This document shows positions 18,082 through 26,621 of a DNA stretch of 64,000 bases, piece by piece. Numbering within the stretch: the first letter of the stretch is position 1; each line of letters opens with the position of its first letter. Source of the DNA: Candidatus Krumholzibacteriota bacterium (lineage in GTDB: Bacteria > Krumholzibacteriota > Krumholzibacteriia > JAJRXK01). The translations under genes and the position numbers were made by a program. A model generated the notes under the pieces. That model did not search any database and was not told where the DNA came from. It worked only from the letters and a program-made list of their open reading frames with translations. The stretch is taken from contig JAJDAC010000012.1 of assembly GCA_029262065.1 (NCBI GenBank), positions 1 through 64,000 of the forward strand, in the 5' to 3' direction.

Positions 18082-19416
18082 CTACATGCCGGGAAAGAGT
18101 CCCTTCCCGAAGCGATCTAGCGCGCCGGGCTTGGACAGGGTCTTCATCATCTTCTTCATGTCTTTGTACTGCTTCAGGAGACGGTTCACGTCGGCGACGT
18201 GGGTTCCGCTTCCGTTGGCAATGCGTTTCCGACGACGGCCGTTGAGAATTTCCGGACGTCGTCGTTCGTGCGGCGTCATCGAGCAGATGATCGCCTCGGT
18301 ACGGGACAACTGCTTGTCGTCCACGTTCACCTGTTTCAGCATCTTCGGATTCATGCCCGGCAGCATTCCCATGATGGACTTCAACGAGCCCATCTTCTTC
18401 ACCTGCCGAAGCTGATCCAGGAAGTCTTCAAACGTGAATTCGGCCCGCCGGAACTTGGCTTCCATCTCGGCGGCTTGTTCTTCGTCGACATTCTCCTGGG
18501 CCTTCTCGATGAGCGACATCATGTCACCCATGCCCAGGATACGACCGGCCACCCGATCGGGGTGGAACAGCTCGAGGTCAGTGACCTTCTCGCCTACCCC
18601 CGCGAACTTGATGGGCTTGCCGGTGATATGTACGAGCGAAAGCGCCGCGCCACCACGAGCATCACCATCGAGCTTGGTCAGAACCGAACCCGTTACGCCA
18701 ATGCGGTCATTGAAGGTGCTGGCAATGGACACCGCTTCCTGACCCGTCATGGCATCGAGCACCAGCAACTTCTCGCTGGGCTTGATGGCTGCTTCCAGTT
18801 CGGACAGCTGCTCCATGAGGGACTCGTCGATCTGCAATCGACCCGCGGTATCGACGATGAGTACATCGCACAATTGGTCGCGCGCGGCCTGCCGCGCGGC
18901 CTTGGCCACCGCGACGACGTCTTCGGTGCCCCGCTGCGTGTACACCGGCAGTCCGATGGACTCGGCCAACACCTCGAGCTGATCGATCGCCGCCGGCCGC
19001 TGCAGATCGCAGGCGGCCAGCATGGGACGACGACCTTTTTCCTTCAGGTACAGCGCGAGCTTGGCTGAGAATGTGGTTTTACCGCTGCCCTGCAGCCCCA
19101 TGACCAACACCACCGAGGGCGGATCGCCCTGGAGATCCAGGTCCTGGGCCGAGTGCCCCAACAGTGCCACGAGCTCCTCGTGGACCACCTTCACGACCTG
19201 CTGCCCCGGAGAGAGGCTTTTCAGGACGTCCTCGCCGAGAGCCCGATCCTTCACGGATGCCACGAAACTCTTGGCCACCGACACTTCGACGTCGGCCGCC
19301 AACAATGCCCGGCGGATTTCCCGCATGGCATCGGTCATGTTTTCCTCGGACAGGCGGGCATTGCCGCGCAGGTTGCGCAGCGTTCCCTCTAGCCGGTCCT
19401 GAAGCTCCTGAAACAC
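18082..19416 (-). CDS. ffh: Signal recognition particle GTPase Ffh
   Basis: GTPase subunit of SRP that targets nascent membrane proteins to FtsY and SecYEG. From the GTG at 19416 (GGGAGA upstream) the product is 444 residues and opens VFQELQDRLEGTLRNLRG, matching Ffh N-termini; the longer frame to 19512 adds non-conserved residues. NG-domain motifs are GLQGSGKTTFSAKLA (about 107-121), DLQRPAA, DTAGRLQ and TKLDGDARGGAAL. The M domain holds MLPGMNPKMLKQ and ends FPGM. It is first in the run to yraN. I found no 4.5S RNA motif (GGTCAGG...GGAAGCAGCC) nearby. Confidence 0.97.
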   Translation of the reverse strand: MFQELQDRLEGTLRNLRGNARLSEENMTDAMREIRRALLAADVEVSVAKSFVASVKDRALGEDVLKSLSPGQQVVKVVHEELVALLGHSAQDLDLQGDPPSVVLVMGLQGSGKTTFSAKLALYLKEKGRRPMLAACDLQRPAAIDQLEVLAESIGLPVYTQRGTEDVVAVAKAARQAARDQLCDVLIVDTAGRLQIDESLMEQLSELEAAIKPSEKLLVLDAMTGQEAVSIASTFNDRIGVTGSVLTKLDGDARGGAALSLVHITGKPIKFAGVGEKVTDLELFHPDRVAGRILGMGDMMSLIEKAQENVDEEQAAEMEAKFRRAEFTFEDFLDQLRQVKKMGSLKSIMGMLPGMNPKMLKQVNVDDKQLSRTEAIICSMTPHERRRPEILNGRRRKRIANGSGTHVADVNRLLKQYKDMKKMMKTLSKPGALDRFGKGLFPGM

Positions 19417-19456
19417 GAAGAATCTCCCAAGGCAACCCGCGACCCACACCCGCACG

Positions 19457-19474
19457 CCTGCCCAGGCGGGCAGG
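19457..19474 (-). promoter_or_regulatory. GC-rich hairpin in the ffh leader
   Basis: A 7-base-pair perfect stem (CCTGCCC / GGGCAGG) with a four-base loop lies about 40 bases upstream of the ffh GTG. No T-tract follows in either direction, so it is not a normal terminator. It could affect leader stability or be incidental in GC-rich sequence. Confidence 0.3.
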
Positions 19475-19535
19475 GCGCGCTGACGTCGGAAACGCAAAGC
19501 GTTGCCGTACAATGAATTGAGGCTCTCAAAACGAA

Positions 19536-19572
19536 ACCGCCGCCCATCGGAGTCGACTCAAGGGACGGCGGT
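19536..19572 (-). terminator. Rho-independent terminator after rpe
   Basis: Read on the minus strand, an ACCGCCG-type stem pairs with CGGCGGT, extended by CCC/GGG with a one-base bulge, and is followed by TTTCGTTTTGAG. It lies about 70 bases after the rpe stop and upstream of ffh, so it should separate the two housekeeping runs. Confidence 0.65.
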
Positions 19573-19639
19573 GGATCTCAGAGAATCAGCGGGGAAGAAT
19601 AGCAGAGGCAATCTACCGCCGCAAGCTAAAGGCAGTAGA

Positions 19640-20332
19640 TCAGTTGGCCGATTGGCCGCGCAATTCGGCCACGATTCCCTGGTAGTCCTCGCTGCCGAAC
19701 ACCGTTGAGCCGGAAACCAGGATGTCCGCCCCCGCCGCTCGCGCCTGAGGCGCGGTTTCACGATCGATACCACCGTCGATTTCCAGCGCCAGATCCAGCC
19801 CGTCCTCGTTTCGCCATTGGCGCAGCTTCTGCAATTTGGGCAAGGCCACGGGGTCAAAGCTCTGACCGGAGAACCCCGGGTGCACCGACATCACCAGGAA
19901 GATGTCACACAGCGGCAATAGATCCCGGATGCGGGAATCGAGCGGGGTCGACGGGTTGACCACCAGGCCCGGCCTGGCGCCCGCCTGCCGCAGGCTCTCC
20001 AATAGCTCCCGGTGGTCGATCTCGAGCTCCCAATGGAAGGTTATCGAGGTTGCGCCTGCCTCCAGGAACCGTGGCGCGTACGCGGCGGGGTCCTCGACCA
20101 TGAGATGGCAGTCGAGCGGAAGATCACAGGCCGCGGCGACGCTGCGCGCCACATGGGGACCGTAGGTCAGATTGGGCACGAAGTGGCCGTCCATGACGTC
20201 CACGTGCAAGAGGTCGGCACCGGCGGCGCGGACCGCGGCGCACTCGGCGCCCAGCTTCGCCGCGTCGGCCGAAAGGATGGATGGGGCCACGGCTACGCCG
20301 TCAGCGGCCTCGACTCGACGCCACCAGGTCAA
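19640..20332 (-). CDS. rpe: Ribulose-phosphate 3-epimerase
   Basis: Interconverts ribulose-5-phosphate and xylulose-5-phosphate. Motifs: VAPSILSAD, LLHVDVMDGHFVPNLTYGP, LPLDCHLMVEDP, SVHPGFSGQSFDP and LEIDGGID, covering both metal-binding and catalytic Asp residues. The frame runs upstream to 20461, but that part overlaps the PASTA gene. A TTG at 20332 has GGGAGG five bases upstream and gives 230 residues, close to family length; it overlaps the PASTA 3' end by 32 bases. The GTG at 20290 is the alternative. A terminator follows. Confidence 0.94.
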   Translation of the reverse strand: MTWWRRVEAADGVAVAPSILSADAAKLGAECAAVRAAGADLLHVDVMDGHFVPNLTYGPHVARSVAAACDLPLDCHLMVEDPAAYAPRFLEAGATSITFHWELEIDHRELLESLRQAGARPGLVVNPSTPLDSRIRDLLPLCDIFLVMSVHPGFSGQSFDPVALPKLQKLRQWRNEDGLDLALEIDGGIDRETAPQARAAGADILVSGSTVFGSEDYQGIVAELRGQSAN

Positions 20333-21029
20333 TGGTGCCTCCCAGGGGAACTCGGGATCCCGCCGGGGGCCACTGGTCGAGTACGACCCCCGGAGTCTTG
20401 CGATCGTCTTCACGATAGGTGATTCGGCCCACTTCGAAACCGCCGCGGGCGATCGTTTCACGCACGCGGGCCAAAGACTCGCCGATCACATCGGGCATGC
20501 GGTGATGCACCGGCTCACGACCCTCGCGCACCAGCAGGCGAACCGACTCCCCCTGCACCAATTCGGTTCCAGGATAGGGCCGCTGCGCGACCACACCGAC
20601 CGGCCCGGTAGGGTCGTACGTTCGACAAACGCTGCCGGCTTCCAAACCCGCGCGGCGCAGGGTGAGCTCGCTCTGTCGCAGGCTCATACCAGTGAGATCA
20701 GGAACCAACGACCGGGCATCACCCTTGCTGATGACCAGGCGCACCGGGCGACCTCCCCGCACCGATGTGAACGGCGCCGGAAACTGCTCCAACACCTCGC
20801 CGGACGCGGCGCCCGTACGAAATACTTCTTCGCCCACCTCCACACCCAAACCAACGTGGCGTGCCCTCTGGCGAGCCTCGTCCAACGATACGCCGATCAA
20901 CTCGGGAACCAGGACCTCCGCGCGCCGGTGCACGAGGGCGGGCAACAGGAGCGAGTCGACGAGAATCACACCGGTACCGCCCAGCACGACAATCGTCAAC
21001 AGAGTCAGTAGAAACCGTCGCAGCGTCAT
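20301..21029 (-). CDS. Membrane-anchored PASTA-repeat protein without a kinase domain
   Basis: The product is 242 residues from the ATG at 21029, which overlaps the rsmB stop (ATGA). Residues about 7-27 form one transmembrane segment, followed by three PASTA repeats of 65-70 residues, each with the VP(D/E)LxGxSLxxAR signature (VPELIGVSLDEARQ, VPDLTGMSLRQSE, MPDVIGESLARVR). PASTA domains bind peptidoglycan or beta-lactams and normally end Ser/Thr kinases or PBPs. Here there is neither a kinase nor a transpeptidase domain. It lies between rsmB and rpe, the place prpC-prkC-rsgA occupies in Bacillus. It is presumably an envelope-facing adaptor; its function is unknown. Confidence 0.92.
   Translation of the reverse strand: MTLRRFLLTLLTIVVLGGTGVILVDSLLLPALVHRRAEVLVPELIGVSLDEARQRARHVGLGVEVGEEVFRTGAASGEVLEQFPAPFTSVRGGRPVRLVISKGDARSLVPDLTGMSLRQSELTLRRAGLEAGSVCRTYDPTGPVGVVAQRPYPGTELVQGESVRLLVREGREPVHHRMPDVIGESLARVRETIARGGFEVGRITYREDDRKTPGVVLDQWPPAGSRVPLGGTIDLVASSRGR
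20338..20343 (-). promoter_or_regulatory. Ribosome binding site supporting the rpe TTG start
   Basis: GGGAGG on the minus strand, five bases before the TTG at 20332. It lies inside the PASTA coding sequence and is the reason for preferring TTG over the downstream GTG. Confidence 0.5.
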
Positions 21030-22402
21030 GCGGGATCCTTTCGGCGCAGGCGGACGGCAAACGCTCCGTCGATTCCGTGGCGATGCGGTAGACACCGCAG
21101 ACGACCACGGTCGACGAGTTCAGTAGCGATTTCGACACCCACTTCCTCGACGTCGGTGCGGCGTTCGAGCAGGGCATCCACCACCTGATCGTTTTCCTCG
21201 GGTTCGATCGAACAGGTGGCGTACAAGATGATGCCACCGGGGCGTGTGAGGTCCACCGCAATCTGCAATAGGCGATGCTGCAACGCGGTCAGGGCGTCAA
21301 TATCGGTCGGTTGGCGGCGCCAACGCGCGTCGTGGCGGCGCGCGAGAACTCCCGTACCCGAACACGGTGCATCCAACAAGACCGCGTCGAAGGAACCGGA
21401 CGCGAACGCCGGATTCAGCCCATCGGCCTGTACCACCCGCACGCTGGCACCGTGCAAACGAGCCACGTTTTCCGTGACCCGCTTGAGGCGCCGAGCCGAG
21501 ATATCGGCACCCACCACCATCGCCGGGCTCTTGGCCAATTCGGCCAGATGGAGCAGTTTGCCACCGGGAGCCGCGCAGAGATCGAGAATCCGCAGCGGGG
21601 GCTGCGAATCCGAAATCGAAGCGGCGCCCCGTTGACCGGGGGACAACGGCAGGATCAGCGGCGATACCAACTGCGCGGCCTCATCCTGGACGGTTACGGC
21701 GTCACCAAGAGCCGCCATCAACGGCGGCGTGGGCACGCCACGTCCCAACCGCAGAGCATCGGGGGCGAAGTAACCCGGCTCGAATTCGTAGCCTTCCTGC
21801 GTCAGAAACGCCTCGACCCGCTGGCGCTGGCCGTGGGCGATGCGCAGTACGACCCGCGAGGGCTCGTTGTTTCGCTCGCACAACTGAATTGTCTCTTCGG
21901 CGCCCCACGTATCGACCCAGCGCTCCACCATCCAACGCGGATGACTCAAACGATGGGTGGCGTACTCGACCGGCTGGTCACGGCCCGGCATGCCCGCGTC
22001 GGCCCCCTCGCGAATCACCGCGCGCAGCACGCCGTTCACGAAACGATCCAGCTTGGGAGCACCCAGCGCGCGCACCAGATCAACCGACTGGGTCACGGCG
22101 GCGAACTCCGGGGTGCGCATGGCGCAGATTTCGTGCAACCCAATCATCAACGCCGCCCACGCCGGGTCGGGCGGCGGCTTCTTCACACGTCGATCGATGA
22201 TGAACTGGTATCGACCGCACCATCGGACGGTACCGAACACCAATTCACGCAAGCGCCGCCGTGCATCGTAGTCGGCATGGGATGACTGCGCTTGCTGAAC
22301 CAGCTCGTCCGCAAAGCGTGACGTACGCCGCCAGAGCAGAAGCGTGCGCGCGGCTTCGAGACGAATGGGGTCTAGGGTAGTTCGTTTGGCCACCGGCATC
22401 AT
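21026..22402 (-). CDS. rsmB: 16S rRNA m5C967 methyltransferase RsmB (Sun family)
   Basis: The product is 458 residues from the ATG at 22402, which overlaps the fmt stop; the frame opens earlier, at 22537, but that stretch is antisense-like. The N-terminal half is a NusB-like RNA-binding domain (RTLLLWRR...LVFGTVRW...IDRRVKK). The C-terminal Rossmann methyltransferase domain has motif I LDLCAAPGGKLLHLAEL, motif IV DAPCSGTGVLARR and motif VI YATCSIEPEEND, including both cysteines of RNA m5C methyltransferases. The region AASISDSQPP before motif I looks like a short insertion. Confidence 0.96.
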   Translation of the reverse strand: MMPVAKRTTLDPIRLEAARTLLLWRRTSRFADELVQQAQSSHADYDARRRLRELVFGTVRWCGRYQFIIDRRVKKPPPDPAWAALMIGLHEICAMRTPEFAAVTQSVDLVRALGAPKLDRFVNGVLRAVIREGADAGMPGRDQPVEYATHRLSHPRWMVERWVDTWGAEETIQLCERNNEPSRVVLRIAHGQRQRVEAFLTQEGYEFEPGYFAPDALRLGRGVPTPPLMAALGDAVTVQDEAAQLVSPLILPLSPGQRGAASISDSQPPLRILDLCAAPGGKLLHLAELAKSPAMVVGADISARRLKRVTENVARLHGASVRVVQADGLNPAFASGSFDAVLLDAPCSGTGVLARRHDARWRRQPTDIDALTALQHRLLQIAVDLTRPGGIILYATCSIEPEENDQVVDALLERRTDVEEVGVEIATELVDRGRLRCLPHRHGIDGAFAVRLRRKDPA

Positions 22403-23367
22403 ACCGGGGCGAAATCGATGAGTGGCCGGAACATCTCTCCGGTCGCGAGATGGTAGCCACGAGCGAAATCGGCGGCCGGCATCGCGCGCTTGCCCGGCGG
22501 CTGCAACTCGAGCAACCGCAACCGTCCCTTGCCGCACTGAACCACGACGGCGTTGTCATCGATGGCGACGATTGTACCCGGCGTCGCTTCGGCTTGCGCA
22601 AAGGTGTCGGGGTCGATCTCGGACGTTACCAGTTTCAATCGCTCATCGCCGCGCAACACCGACACCGCCGGCCAGGGAAAAAGACCGCGAATACGATCGT
22701 GAACGTGACTCGCCGAGAACGAGAAATCACAGCTCCCCTCGGCCTTCGACAACATGGGCGCGTGGGTTGCGCCCTCGCTATCCTGGGGTCGCGCTTGCGC
22801 CACGCCACGTTGCATTTCGTCGAGCGTGGCGACCAACAGGGTGGCGCCCAGTTCGGCCAGTCGGTCGTGCAACTCACCGGCGGTCTCCCCCGGTCCAATC
22901 GGCGTGGTCGCGCATTTGTACACCGGGCCGGTATCCACGCCCCGTTCCAGGCGCATGGTGCACACGCCCGTACTCTCGTCACCGGCCACGATTGCGCGGT
23001 GGATCGGCGCCGGTCCGCGCCAGCGTGGTAGCGCGCTGGCATGAACGTTCAAACAACCCCACGGCGGCGCGTCGAGCAAGGGCTCGCGTATGATGTGGCC
23101 AAAGGCGACCACGACGATCACGTCGGGCTCCAATTGCAGCACACGGTCGTACAACTCCAGGCGCGATGCCTTGCCTTTTTCCAGGGCACAGACCGGCAAC
23201 CCCAGTTCTTGCGCCAGCGCGGCGACCGGCGTGGGCTGTACCTTCTTGCCGCGTCCTTTGGCCCGGTTGGGTTGGCTTACCACCAACGCCACCTCATGCT
23301 CCGACGCCACGATCCCGCGAAGCGAGGGACACGCGAATTCGGGGGTTCCCATGAAGACGATACGCAT
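22399..23367 (-). CDS. fmt: Methionyl-tRNA formyltransferase
   Basis: Formylates initiator Met-tRNA using 10-formyl-tetrahydrofolate. The product is 322 residues. Visible motifs are MRIVFMGTPEFACPSL, the catalytic NVHASALPRWRGPAPIHRAI near residue 110-130 (Asn-His-Ser pattern), and GVDTGPVY. The C-terminal OB-like domain ends the protein. It follows def by nine bases, and the pair works together: formylation at initiation, deformylation afterwards. Confidence 0.97.
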   Translation of the reverse strand: MRIVFMGTPEFACPSLRGIVASEHEVALVVSQPNRAKGRGKKVQPTPVAALAQELGLPVCALEKGKASRLELYDRVLQLEPDVIVVVAFGHIIREPLLDAPPWGCLNVHASALPRWRGPAPIHRAIVAGDESTGVCTMRLERGVDTGPVYKCATTPIGPGETAGELHDRLAELGATLLVATLDEMQRGVAQARPQDSEGATHAPMLSKAEGSCDFSFSASHVHDRIRGLFPWPAVSVLRGDERLKLVTSEIDPDTFAQAEATPGTIVAIDDNAVVVQCGKGRLRLLELQPPGKRAMPAADFARGYHLATGEMFRPLIDFAPV

Positions 23368-23376
23368 GAAGGCGGG

Positions 23377-23895
23377 TCAGTTTCCGCGAGCGAGTTTGGA
23401 CAAGGCCCTGAGCTTCTTGGCCAACAGCTTTCGGCGCAACATGGAGATGTGATCCACGAACAGGATCCCCTCGAGGTGGTCAGCTTCATGTTGAATGATA
23501 CGCGCCAGCAGGCCGTCGTCCTCGAGTTCCTGCTCGTTGCCGTCCAGATCCTGGTAACGCACGGTCAACCGCACCGGCCGATCCACATCGGCCAGGATGT
23601 CCGGCAGGCTCAGGCAACCTTCGTGGAAGGAATCCCGCTCGCGACTGAGGAACGTGAATTCGGGATTCACCAGGGTATAGACCTTGATTCCGTGGCTCCC
23701 CCCCGGCTGCGCCACCAACATGCGTCGCGCAACCCCAACCTGCGGCGCCGCCAACCCTATCCCGTTTTCACGAATCATGGCCCGCGTCATCGCGTCGGCC
23801 AGTTCACGCAGTGGGTCGTCGAACGTATCCACCGGTTCGGACTTGCGTCGAAGCCCGGCGTCGCCGTACAGCAGTATCTCCAGTTCGTCTCTCAT
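23377..23895 (-). CDS. def: Peptide deformylase
   Basis: Metalloenzyme that removes the formyl group from nascent peptides. The product is 172 residues with all three motifs: GIGLAAPQVG (1), EGCLSLP with the metal-binding Cys (2) and QHEADHLEG with the two metal-binding His and catalytic Glu (3). It begins 19 bases after the yajC stop and precedes fmt. Confidence 0.98.
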   Translation of the reverse strand: MRDELEILLYGDAGLRRKSEPVDTFDDPLRELADAMTRAMIRENGIGLAAPQVGVARRMLVAQPGGSHGIKVYTLVNPEFTFLSRERDSFHEGCLSLPDILADVDRPVRLTVRYQDLDGNEQELEDDGLLARIIQHEADHLEGILFVDHISMLRRKLLAKKLRALSKLARGN

Positions 23896-23914
23896 GCAGC
23901 TTCACCAACCGGAC

Positions 23915-24244
23915 TCAGGAGCCCTTGGCCTGCACCTTGGCCGAGACAGCACCCTTGGAAAGCTCCACCTTCACACCCTCGGCCAACGTGGCCACGATGA
24001 TGTTGTCCTTCACGTCGCGCACGGTCATGTACAGGCCGCCGTTGGTCAGCACGCGATCGCCCTTGGACAGGGAATCGAGCATCGCGGCGTGCAATTTCTG
24101 CTTCCTTTGCTGCGGGCGCAGGATCAGGAAGTAGAAGATGAACATGATGAGGATCAGGGGCACGAAACTCATGAACGGGTTGCCCTGTCCGCCCTGCGAA
24201 CTCATCGCGAATATCAACTGATTCGACAACATCGAAATGTCCAC
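23915..24244 (-). CDS. yajC: Preprotein translocase subunit YajC
   Basis: The product is 109 residues with one transmembrane helix (about 25-43, PFMSFVPLILIMFIFYFLIL) followed by the family motif RPQQRKQK and a small cytoplasmic beta domain (GDRVLTNGGLYMTVRDV). The start is GTG; an ATG four codons on is an alternative. YajC associates with SecDF. Here it follows tgt as in many genomes, but secD and secF do not come next; def-fmt does. Confidence 0.95.
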   Translation of the reverse strand: MDISMLSNQLIFAMSSQGGQGNPFMSFVPLILIMFIFYFLILRPQQRKQKLHAAMLDSLSKGDRVLTNGGLYMTVRDVKDNIIVATLAEGVKVELSKGAVSAKVQAKGS

Positions 24245-24361
24245 GGAACCTCTCCACCACGCCTAGGTTACCAACCAGGGCCAAACGTGCCCAGAATCGA
24301 CCGCCGACTCCATCGCCGCCGGCTCGGGGGTCAGTGTACGTCGCAAGTGGCGACGCAGCAA

Positions 24362-24455
24362 CCTCAGGGCACCCTGCACCCGTCGTCGCGCGATGCGCGC
24401 TCCTCAGGGCACCTTGCACCCGTCGTCGCGTTTCACGCTCCTCAGGGCACCCTGC
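24362..24455. repeat. Three direct repeats of about 40 bases between yajC and tgt
   Basis: Copies begin at 24362, 24402 and 24440 (periods 40 and 38). Each opens CCTCAGGGCACC[C/T]TGC; the first two continue CACCCGTCGTCGCG and then differ. The third runs into the 3' end of tgt and contains its stop codon. Inside each copy CAGGG-CA-CCCTG (or a one-base variant) is an inverted repeat. The remaining spacer (24245-24361) shows nothing I recognise. Confidence 0.8.
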
Positions 24456-25596
24456 CCGCGTTGCTCTCGTAGCGCGCCAGGAATTCTCGCCGAAACGCCT
24501 CGAACCGATTGGCCTCGATGGCTTCACGGATCCCGGACATCAGGCGTTGATAGAATGTGAGGTTGTGCTGGGTGCACAGCACCAACCCCAGGATCTCACC
24601 GGCGATGATCAGGTGGCGTACGTAGGCGCGGCTATGGCGCGTGCAGGCCGTGCAGGGACAACCTTCTTCCAAGGGACGCTGGTCGGCGGCGAAGCGTGCA
24701 TTGCGCGAGACCAGCCGTCCGTCGAACGTAAGCACGGTACCGTTGCGAGCCATCCGAGTGGGCAGCACGCAGTCGAACATGTCCACACCACCCGCCACGG
24801 CGGCCAGGATGTCTTCGGGGAAGCCCACGCCCATGAGATAGCGCGGCTTTTCCGGCGGCAACTCGCCGGCGGTGAACGCCGCGAACCGGTGCATGTCTTC
24901 CTTCGATTCGCCCACGGACAAGCCGCCGATGGCGTAACCGGGAAGATCCAGTTCGCGCACGGCGGCCGCGCAACGGGCACGCTCGGACTGCGATAGTCCA
25001 CCCTGCACGATGCCAAACAAGGCCTGCCAGTGACCCGCCTCGTGGCGACGCGTGGGACCGATGGCCTCGTGGCATCGTGTCAGCCACGCCACCGTGCGAT
25101 CCACGGCCGCCCTCACCTCTTCGTTGGTGGCGGGAAGCGCCGGGCACTGGTCGAAGGCCATGATCACGTCGGCCCCCAACGCGGTTTGCACGCGCATGGA
25201 GTGTTCGGGCGTGAATCGATGCGAGCTGCCATCGAGGTGGCTGCGAAACGTGACCCCGTCGTCGTCCACCGCGTTCAGATCGGACAGGCTGAAAACCTGG
25301 AAGCCGCCGCTGTCGGTAAGCATGGGACCCGTCCATCCCGAGAACGCGTGCAACCCACCCAGTGCCGCGACCCTTTCGTGACCCGGCCGCAGATACAGGT
25401 GGTAGGTATTTCCCAGGATCATCGAGCTACCGGTGGCTATCAACTGATCGACGGTGAGCCCCTTGACCGTCGCCTGGGTCCCCACCGGCATGAACACGGG
25501 CGTGGCCACCGAGCCATGCGACGTGGAAAGAACTCCCCGCCGCGCCGATCCGTCGCGGCCAAGCAACTCGAATCCGAAAGCATCCGTGGAACTCAC
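24442..25596 (-). CDS. tgt: Queuine tRNA-ribosyltransferase (TGT)
   Basis: Exchanges guanine-34 for preQ1 in tRNAs with GUN anticodons. The product is 384 residues from the GTG at 25596, which overlaps the queA stop as GTGA; the longer frame to 25854 is antisense-like. Key features: MLTDSGGFQVFSL with the base-exchange Asp, GGVDMFDCVLPTRMARNG with the nucleophile Asp, and the zinc site CPCTACTRHSRAYVRHL. It lies in the queuosine pair queA-tgt. Its last codons fall in the repeat described separately. Confidence 0.97.
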   Translation of the reverse strand: MSSTDAFGFELLGRDGSARRGVLSTSHGSVATPVFMPVGTQATVKGLTVDQLIATGSSMILGNTYHLYLRPGHERVAALGGLHAFSGWTGPMLTDSGGFQVFSLSDLNAVDDDGVTFRSHLDGSSHRFTPEHSMRVQTALGADVIMAFDQCPALPATNEEVRAAVDRTVAWLTRCHEAIGPTRRHEAGHWQALFGIVQGGLSQSERARCAAAVRELDLPGYAIGGLSVGESKEDMHRFAAFTAGELPPEKPRYLMGVGFPEDILAAVAGGVDMFDCVLPTRMARNGTVLTFDGRLVSRNARFAADQRPLEEGCPCTACTRHSRAYVRHLIIAGEILGLVLCTQHNLTFYQRLMSGIREAIEANRFEAFRREFLARYESNAGRVP

Positions 25597-26621
25597 GTTT
25601 GTCCCCGTTCGATCCAGTTGGCGTCGCCATAGCTGTAGAAACGATAGCCGTGCTCGATCGCGGTGGCGTAGGCCTGCTTCCAGCGCGGTCCCGCGAAGGC
25701 GGCCACCAACATGATGAGCGAGCTGCCCGGCAGATGGAAATTCGTCATCAGCACGTCCACGACGCGCAATCTCGAGCCCGGCTGAAGAAAGAGATCCGTT
25801 TCTCCGGATTGGTCGCCCACCGCCGTTGGATCCATCGACTCCAGCGTACGGCACACCGTGGTCCCCACGGCAATCACCCGCCCCCCCGCCGCGCGGCAGG
25901 CGCGCAGGGCCTCACTGGTGGTCTTGGGGACGGAATACGACTCGCTGTGGAGCGTTCCTCGCGCCACGTCATCGGCGGTTACCGGACGAAATGTCCCCGG
26001 CCCCACGTGCAGGCACACCGGGGCCACGGTCGCGCCCGCCGCCACGACGTCGGTCAGCAACTGCTGGTCGAAATGCAGCCCGGCCGTGGGCGCGGCGACC
26101 GAACCCGTCTCCCGCGCGAACACCGTCTGGTATCGCTCGGCGTCATCATGGTCATCTGAACGTTCGATGTAGGGCGGCAGCGGAACGTGGCCGTGGCGCC
26201 GGCAGTGATCGAACACGTCGAGGCCGTCGGGGAATTGGACCCAACGCAGTCGGAATCCACTCGATTCACCCACCTCCAACGGTACGTCCCCGGCCAGATC
26301 GACGGTGGTTCCCGGTGGTAGACGCCGGCCGGGCCGGACCAGCGCCTCCCATCGTCTACCTTGCGCGCGCACCAGCAACACCTCCACCTGGGCCTCGCCG
26401 TTTCGCTTGCGCCCGAACAACCGCGCGGGAAACACCTTGGTGTCGTTGATTACCAGGAGATCGTCGGGCCGCAGCCGGGCCACGATGTCCGACACCGCGG
26501 CGTGCTCGTAGCGTCCGTCGCCCAACCAAACGAGCAGGCGAGCGTCTCGGCGGCGCGCGGGTGGCTCTTGCGCAATGAGGTGAGGGGGAAGCTCGAAGTC
26601 GAAGTCGCCGAGATTGGTCAA
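25593..26621 (-). CDS. queA: S-adenosylmethionine:tRNA ribosyltransferase-isomerase QueA
   Basis: Transfers the ribosyl moiety of SAM to preQ1-tRNA to give epoxyqueuosine. The family start (L..LGDFDFELPPHLIAQEP) lies at a TTG at 26621 overlapping the ruvB stop (TTGA), giving 342 residues; the upstream frame to 26849 is antisense to ruvB. Motifs include DDLLVINDTKVFPARL, GSVAAPTAGLHF, HVGPGTFRPV and TNFHLPGSSLIMLVAAF. It sits between ruvB and tgt. Confidence 0.96.
   Translation of the reverse strand: MTNLGDFDFELPPHLIAQEPPARRRDARLLVWLGDGRYEHAAVSDIVARLRPDDLLVINDTKVFPARLFGRKRNGEAQVEVLLVRAQGRRWEALVRPGRRLPPGTTVDLAGDVPLEVGESSGFRLRWVQFPDGLDVFDHCRRHGHVPLPPYIERSDDHDDAERYQTVFARETGSVAAPTAGLHFDQQLLTDVVAAGATVAPVCLHVGPGTFRPVTADDVARGTLHSESYSVPKTTSEALRACRAAGGRVIAVGTTVCRTLESMDPTAVGDQSGETDLFLQPGSRLRVVDVLMTNFHLPGSSLIMLVAAFAGPRWKQAYATAIEHGYRFYSYGDANWIERGQT

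Noticed and set aside
19417-19535. 4.5S/SRP RNA gene next to ffh
   Set aside because: The conserved tetraloop region (GGAAG...AGCA with flanking AGGTCAGG) is absent; only a simple 7-bp hairpin is seen.
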